Of a DNA stretch of 28,465 nucleotides, positions 24,682-28,465 are shown piece after piece. Made by a program: the position numbers and the translations under genes. The DNA comes from an uncultured Lachnospiraceae bacterium (lineage in GTDB: Bacteria > Bacillota > Clostridia > Lachnospirales > Lachnospiraceae): positions 1 to 28,465 of the forward strand of contig CAJUMM010000034.1 of NCBI GenBank assembly GCA_910586955.1. Direction: 5' to 3'. Within the stretch, counting starts at the first letter, position 1, and each line of letters opens with the position of its first letter. Under the pieces are notes generated by a model that made no database searches, was not told where the DNA came from, and worked only from the letters and a program-made list of their open reading frames with translations.

Positions 24682-25197
24682 ATGAAGAAAAAAATCATCG
24701 GATTGGTATGCACGGCCGTTCTGGCCGGAGTGATGTTGGCAGGCTGTTCGGATAAGGACAAGAGCCAGGATGCGGTGGAACCATCTATGGAGAAAGTGGA
24801 AGACAAAGTGGACACATCCGCAGTTATTTTGAAGGACGGAACCTATACTGTGGATTTTGATACGGACAGCAGCATGTTTCATGTGAGCGAGGCCTGTGAC
24901 GGGAAAGGGATCCTGACGGTAAAGGACGGGGAAATGCTCCTTCATGTGTCCCTGGCGTCAAAGAATATCGTGAATTTGTTTCCGGGGCTTGCCGAGGATG
25001 CCAAAAAGGACGGGGCCGAGATCCTGGAGCCGACGACGGACGAGGTTACATACAGCGACGGTATAACGGAAGAAGTGTATGGATTTGATATTCCGGTTCC
25101 GGTGCTGGAGGAAGAATTTGATTTGGCGCTTATCGGGACTAAGGGTACCTGGTATGATCACAAGGTGACGGTCTCAAATCCCCAAAAGACAGAATAG
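24682..25197 (+). CDS. Small exported lipoprotein, possibly NEAT-like
   Basis: A 171-aa lipoprotein: signal peptide, lipobox LAGC (C22), a charged linker, then a beta-rich domain (about 48-165) beginning LKDGTYTVDFDTDSSMF and including GILTVKDGEMLLHVSLASKNIV and VYGFDIPVPVLEEEFDLAL. The order 'DGTYTV... TVKDG-M... S...-VPV' recalls NEAT domains, which bind haem-type tetrapyrroles, but the tyrosine pair of classical NEAT is not evident, so this is suggestive only. It starts 14 nt after cbiK in the same riboswitch-controlled unit. A role in holding a metal-tetrapyrrole or cobalt at the surface is inferred from context. Confidence 0.82.
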   Translation: MKKKIIGLVCTAVLAGVMLAGCSDKDKSQDAVEPSMEKVEDKVDTSAVILKDGTYTVDFDTDSSMFHVSEACDGKGILTVKDGEMLLHVSLASKNIVNLFPGLAEDAKKDGAEILEPTTDEVTYSDGITEEVYGFDIPVPVLEEEFDLALIGTKGTWYDHKVTVSNPQKTE

Positions 25198-25222
25198 GAC
25201 CAGCTGGGCTTGCGATGATTGG

Positions 25223-25275
25223 AAATCTGGGGGCTGCTGCAAAAACAGGACATTTTTTGCGGCAGCCTCAGATTT
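25223..25275. repeat. Long imperfect inverted repeat between operon genes
   Basis: About 22 bp pair: AAATCT/AGATTT, GGGG/CCTC (one extra G bulged), CTGCTGC/GCGGCAG (one G-U) and AAAAA/TTTTT, around the 8-nt loop 25246-25253. No T-tract follows the stem, so it is not a standard terminator. As RNA it may stabilise or partly attenuate the operon mRNA; it may also be a dispersed repeat. Confidence 0.8.
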
Positions 25276-25299
25276 ATATTTATGAATGGAGAAAAGGGT

Positions 25300-25869
25300 A
25301 TGAAAAAGGGGAAACTGTTTCGAAGGATGAAGCTGGCGGCAGGTGCGGTTTTTCTGTGGTGCTGTCTTGCCTGGTTCTGCCTTCCGGTCTGTAGTGCAGG
25401 GAAGGAGGAGGGAGGGGCTCAGGCGGCACTGATAGAGATGGAGGACGGGGAGTATGCCATAGAAGTGAAGCTGGAAGGCGGAACCGGAAGAACTACGGTG
25501 ACCTCTCCGGCAGGAATGACAGTGCTGGACGGACATGCCTATGCCCGCATTGAGTGGAGCAGTTCTCATTATGACTATATGCTGGTAGGCGGACAGAAAT
25601 ATCTGCCCATTCAGGAGGAGGGTTACTCCACCTTTGAGATCCCGATTACTGCTTTCAACGAGCCTATAGAAGTCATTGCCGACACCACGGCCATGAGCAC
25701 TCCCCACGAGATTGCCTACAGCCTGACGTTCCTTTCGGAGGGAATTATGTCCAAGAACCAGACGCCCCAGGCTGCAGCCCAGCGCATGGTTTACATGGTG
25801 TTTGTGATCATTGCAATCTGCGGGGTGGTCTCTTTCATATCAAAGAAAAGAAGGAATGCTGGGAGATGA
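25300..25869 (+). CDS. Exported membrane-anchored NEAT-like protein
   Basis: A 189-aa protein starting at ATG 25300 (GGAG 8 nt upstream; the frame is open earlier through the inverted repeat). It has an N-terminal signal peptide (about 1-34), a single beta-rich domain (about 42-150), and a C-terminal membrane segment (about 163-180, MVYMVFVIIAICGVVSFI) followed by KKRR, so it is anchored facing outward. The domain starts MEDGEYAIEVKLEGGTGRTTV and contains IEWSSSHYDYMLVGGQKYLP, a serine/tyrosine-rich motif like the haem-binding helix region of NEAT domains, and STFEIPITAFNEPIEVIADTTAMS. A tetrapyrrole-capturing role is plausible but not proven. It overlaps the next gene by 4 nt. Confidence 0.82.
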   Translation: MKKGKLFRRMKLAAGAVFLWCCLAWFCLPVCSAGKEEGGAQAALIEMEDGEYAIEVKLEGGTGRTTVTSPAGMTVLDGHAYARIEWSSSHYDYMLVGGQKYLPIQEEGYSTFEIPITAFNEPIEVIADTTAMSTPHEIAYSLTFLSEGIMSKNQTPQAAAQRMVYMVFVIIAICGVVSFISKKRRNAGR

Positions 25870-27014
25870 AAAAGAAACTGACGGCCGTTGGCCTGTGGAT
25901 GGGGCTGCTTTTCATGCTGGCGTCCTGCGGGACCCGGCAAGGGACGGATATAGAAACAAGGGACAGGGATATCAGCCCGGAATTGTCCTTTGATCACAGT
26001 ATGGAGCTTTCCTATGCGGAAGAATTTGCGGTAGATTACTATGAAGAAGGGTATGCCCTTATTACCATTGTACAGGACGGACGGTATCTGCTGGTTCCGG
26101 AGGGGAAGGATATTCCTTCCGGGCTGGATGCGGGGATTACGGTTCTGCAGCAGCCTTTGGAGCGTATTTATCTTTCCGCATCTGCGGTGATGGATATGTT
26201 TGTGGCTGCCCAGGCCCTGGAGGCCCTCCGTTTTTCGTCCTTAAAGACAGATTCCTGGTATATTACAGAGGCCAGGGAGGCTATGGAGCGGGAGGAGATT
26301 CTTTATGCAGGCAGCTATGCGGCTCCCGACTATGAACGGATCCTGTCGGAGTCCTGCGGACTGGCCATTGAGAATACCATGATTTACCATACGCCGGAGG
26401 TCCGGGAACAGCTGGAGAAATTCGGGATTCCCGTGCTGGTGGATTACTCCAGCTATGAGGCGGAACCCTTGGGGCGGACGGAATGGGTGAAGCTTTACGG
26501 GCTTTTGACAGGACGGGAGGAGGAAGCCCAAGCTGCCTTTGAAAAGCAGAAGGAGGCTTTTCTGGCGGTCAGCGGAGGAGAGCCCTTTGGGAAGACGGTA
26601 GCCTTCTTCTACATAACTACCAATGGGGAGGCCAACGTGCGCAAGTCTTCGGACTATCTGCCTAAAATGATCGAGCTTGCCGGCGGAAGCTATGTGTTTG
26701 CGGATCTGGGGGACGGGGAGGATTCCGCCTCTTCTACCGTGACTATGCAGATGGAAGAATTTTATGCGGCGGCCCGGGATGCGGATTACATTATTTACAA
26801 CAGCACCATAGACGGGGAACTGTCCGCTGTGGAGGAGCTTCTGGCAAAAAGCAGTCTTCTGGAGAATTTTAAGGCGGTGCAGGAGGGAAATGTCTTCTGT
26901 ACCACAAAGAATATCTACCAGTCTTCCATGGAGCTGGGAACTATCATTTCGGATATACATAAGATGCTGGCAGGGCAGGAGTCAGAAATGACTTATCTCT
27001 ACCGATTGGAGTAA
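25866..27014 (+). CDS. ABC binding lipoprotein, BtuF/FecB (periplasmic-binding type 2) family
   Basis: A 382-aa substrate-binding lipoprotein with lipobox LASC (C21). The helical-backbone binding fold (about 50-370) shows the family pattern: LQQPLERIYLSASAVMDMFVAAQAL, YERILSESCGLAIENTMIYHTPEVREQLEKFGIPVLVDYSSYE, LPKMIELAGGSYVFADLG, and DADYIIYNSTIDG. The family carries iron-siderophores, haem, cobalamin and cobinamide. The ATG overlaps the previous stop (ATGA). With the FecCD permease and ATPase downstream it makes a full importer. Control by the upstream cobalamin riboswitch favours a corrinoid or cobalt-tetrapyrrole ligand over siderophore, by inference. Confidence 0.9.
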   Translation: MKKKLTAVGLWMGLLFMLASCGTRQGTDIETRDRDISPELSFDHSMELSYAEEFAVDYYEEGYALITIVQDGRYLLVPEGKDIPSGLDAGITVLQQPLERIYLSASAVMDMFVAAQALEALRFSSLKTDSWYITEAREAMEREEILYAGSYAAPDYERILSESCGLAIENTMIYHTPEVREQLEKFGIPVLVDYSSYEAEPLGRTEWVKLYGLLTGREEEAQAAFEKQKEAFLAVSGGEPFGKTVAFFYITTNGEANVRKSSDYLPKMIELAGGSYVFADLGDGEDSASSTVTMQMEEFYAAARDADYIIYNSTIDGELSAVEELLAKSSLLENFKAVQEGNVFCTTKNIYQSSMELGTIISDIHKMLAGQESEMTYLYRLE

Positions 27015-27018
27015 AGCG

Positions 27019-28032
27019 ATGGCAAAAAGACGGAATATAGCAGCGTTTATGATACTGACGGCTTTGGCGCTGTTTTTCCTGGCAGTAAACCTGTGTGCGG
27101 GCAGCGTCTCCATCCCTTTTGACCAGGTCTTGGGGATTTTGGGAGGGAGAGCTTCGGACCCGGTATTTTCGGATATTATTCTGCAAATCCGGTTTCCGAG
27201 AGCCCTGGCGGCGGCCATTCTGGGCGGTGGACTGGCTCTGTCCGGTTATATGCTGCAGACTTTCTTTCACAATCCCATTGCAGGGCCCTTTATTCTGGGT
27301 ATTTCCTCCGGAGCCAAGCTGACCGTGTCCCTGGTAATGGTATTTTTTCTGGGGCAGTCCCTGAAGCTTGGTTCTCTGGCCCTTATCGGGGCGGCGTTTG
27401 CAGGCGCCATGATTTCCATGGGATTTGTGCTTTTGATGGCCCGGGTTATGGATCGCATGTCTATGCTGATTGTCAGCGGCGTGATGATTGGCTATATCTG
27501 CTCCGCCATTACAGATTTCGTGGTGACCTTTGCGGAGGATGCGGACATTGTGAATCTCCATAACTGGTCCAAGGGAAGTTTTTCCGGAATCAGCTGGGAT
27601 AATGTGGTGATTCTGGCTGTTGTGATATTTGCGGCTTCCTTCTGGGTGTTCCTTATGTCCAAACCCATCAGCGCTTATCAGATGGGAGAGGCTTACGCAC
27701 AGAATATGGGGCTGAATATCCCTTTGTTCCGCTGTCTTCTGGTGCTGCTGTCCAGCGTGCTGTCTGCCTGTGTCACCGCTTTTGCAGGTCCTGTTTCCTT
27801 TGTGGGGATTGCGGTTCCCCATCTGGTGAAGCGGCTGTTCGGCACCTCCCGGCCACTGCTTTTGATTCCCGGATGTTTTCTGGGGGGAGCGGTTTTCTGT
27901 CTCTTCTGTGATCTGCTGGCCCGGGTGCTCTTTGCTCCCACGGAATTAAGTATCAGTACGGTGACGGCGGTGTTCGGAGCCCCGGTGGTGATCTTGATGA
28001 TGATACGCAGCAAGAAAGAGAAGGCGGGGTAG
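27019..28032 (+). CDS. FecCD/BtuC-family ABC permease
   Basis: A 337-aa membrane permease with about ten hydrophobic segments. Hallmarks are IRFPRALAAAILGGGLALSGYMLQTFFHNPIAGPFILGISSGAKL, the FecCD motif near residues 55-100, and FAGPVSFVGIAVPHLVKRLFGTSRP, the coupling-helix region. It is a single permease and so would act as a homodimer, as BtuC does. It starts 4 nt after the binding protein's stop; the ATPase starts 6 nt after its own stop. Confidence 0.94.
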   Translation: MAKRRNIAAFMILTALALFFLAVNLCAGSVSIPFDQVLGILGGRASDPVFSDIILQIRFPRALAAAILGGGLALSGYMLQTFFHNPIAGPFILGISSGAKLTVSLVMVFFLGQSLKLGSLALIGAAFAGAMISMGFVLLMARVMDRMSMLIVSGVMIGYICSAITDFVVTFAEDADIVNLHNWSKGSFSGISWDNVVILAVVIFAASFWVFLMSKPISAYQMGEAYAQNMGLNIPLFRCLLVLLSSVLSACVTAFAGPVSFVGIAVPHLVKRLFGTSRPLLLIPGCFLGGAVFCLFCDLLARVLFAPTELSISTVTAVFGAPVVILMMIRSKKEKAG

Positions 28033-28038
28033 GAAGGT

Positions 28039-28465
28039 ATGGAAGAGTTTTATTTTTATACGGAAGGCCTGGCGGTAGGCTACAATGGAGTTCCTCTGAT
28101 TAAAAATATCGAGATCCGCTTGAGACGGGGGGAGATTCTCACCCTGATCGGGCCTAACGGTGCAGGGAAGACCACCATCCTAAAAAGCATTATCCGGCAG
28201 CTGGAGCCCCTGGGGGGAGTGGCCGTACTGGACGGAAGCCGGATGGGGGAGATGACGGGAAAGGAGCTGTCCCGGAAATTGTCGGTGGTTCTCACGGAGC
28301 GGGTGCGTCCGGAATTGATGACCTGTGGGGATGTAGTGGCTACGGGGCGGTATCCCTATACGGGAAAATTCGGGGTTCTCGGGAAAGAGGATCACCGGAA
28401 AGTGCAGGAAGCCATGGAGCTGGTACATATCGAGGAGCTTAAGGACAGGGATTTCTTAAAGACCA
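28039..28465 (+). CDS. FepC/BtuD-type ABC ATPase, 3' end beyond the window
   Basis: The frame from ATG 28039 (AGGAAGG upstream) is open to the window edge, about 142 codons. The protein starts MEEFYFYTEGLAVGYNG and has Walker A GPNGAGKTT near residues 39-47, then RKLSVVLTERVRPELMTCGDVVATGRYPYTG. The last motif is the Q-loop region of siderophore/cobalamin ATPases, but where a Q is usual (as in YLPQ) this protein has E (VLTE). The signature and Walker B lie past the window. It completes the importer with the permease and binding protein upstream. Confidence 0.92.
   Translation, partial: MEEFYFYTEGLAVGYNGVPLIKNIEIRLRRGEILTLIGPNGAGKTTILKSIIRQLEPLGGVAVLDGSRMGEMTGKELSRKLSVVLTERVRPELMTCGDVVATGRYPYTGKFGVLGKEDHRKVQEAMELVHIEELKDRDFLKT

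Noticed and set aside
25219..25299. Longer N-terminus for the second small exported protein
   Set aside because: It would be translated through the inverted-repeat hairpin, has no ribosome binding site, and would place about 27 residues before a clear signal peptide.
26944..27822. Long antisense frame (292 codons) over the FecCD permease
   Set aside because: The composition is Gln/His/Lys-rich and low in hydrophobic structure, there is no ribosome binding site, and the plus strand carries a clear permease.

Overview
The window looks like a chromosomal stretch from a gut-type Clostridia, most likely Lachnospiraceae. The reasons are mid-range G+C, strong AGGAGG ribosome binding sites, tight operons with 4-8 nt overlaps, NTG starts, an acyl-ACP thioesterase beside a CvfB-like protein, and a lipoprotein CbiK under a cobalamin riboswitch. 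The genus is inference. I see no transposase, integrase, CRISPR array or rRNA.

Layout. (1) 1-98: 3' part of a tRNA-Gln(CTG) and its terminator. (2) 119-3872: a promoter, an OmpR-type response regulator, its sensor kinase, and a lipoprotein whose upstream gap carries an 11-bp-spaced direct repeat suited to OmpR-type binding. (3) 3908-18526: a PrpR-like regulator with a degenerate AAA+ domain, divergent from an 11-gene catabolic operon. The operon holds a DUF1537 four-carbon acid-sugar kinase, a DapA-family lyase, an iron alcohol dehydrogenase, an Rbs-type ABC importer (ATPase, two permeases, binding lipoprotein), an M24 peptidase-like hydrolase, a PLP aminotransferase, a PdxA2-like dehydrogenase and a Glu/Leu-type dehydrogenase, and ends at a terminator. 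The second permease is frameshifted. The divergent promoter region carries three copies of a 17-bp dyad-like motif. (4) 18597-20598: acyl-ACP thioesterase, S1-domain CvfB-like protein, and a 77-aa conserved-looking small protein. (5) 20625-22946, minus strand: CbiL/CobI-type precorrin-2 C20-methyltransferase, ABC-2 ATPase and ABC-2 permease. (6) 23050-28465: a cobalamin riboswitch with terminator, then an exported lipoprotein CbiK, two small exported proteins with NEAT-like sequence features, and a BtuF/FecB-type binding lipoprotein, FecCD-type permease and FepC/BtuD-type ATPase, the last running off the window.

How the genes may work together. The kinase plus PdxA2 pair is the established route from four-carbon sugar acids (threonate/erythronate type) to dihydroxyacetone phosphate and CO2. 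The aminotransferase, glutamate-type dehydrogenase, M24 hydrolase, DapA-type lyase and alcohol dehydrogenase in the same operon suggest that the imported compound also contains nitrogen or is conjugated to an amino acid; this is inference. In the last region, B12 would shut off an extracytoplasmic chelatase/tetrapyrrole-binding/ABC uptake module, pointing to salvage of corrinoid, cobalt or a related metal-tetrapyrrole at the cell surface.

The two most novel-looking systems are the mixed amino-acid/four-carbon-acid operon with its ATPase-dead regulator, and the surface CbiK module.
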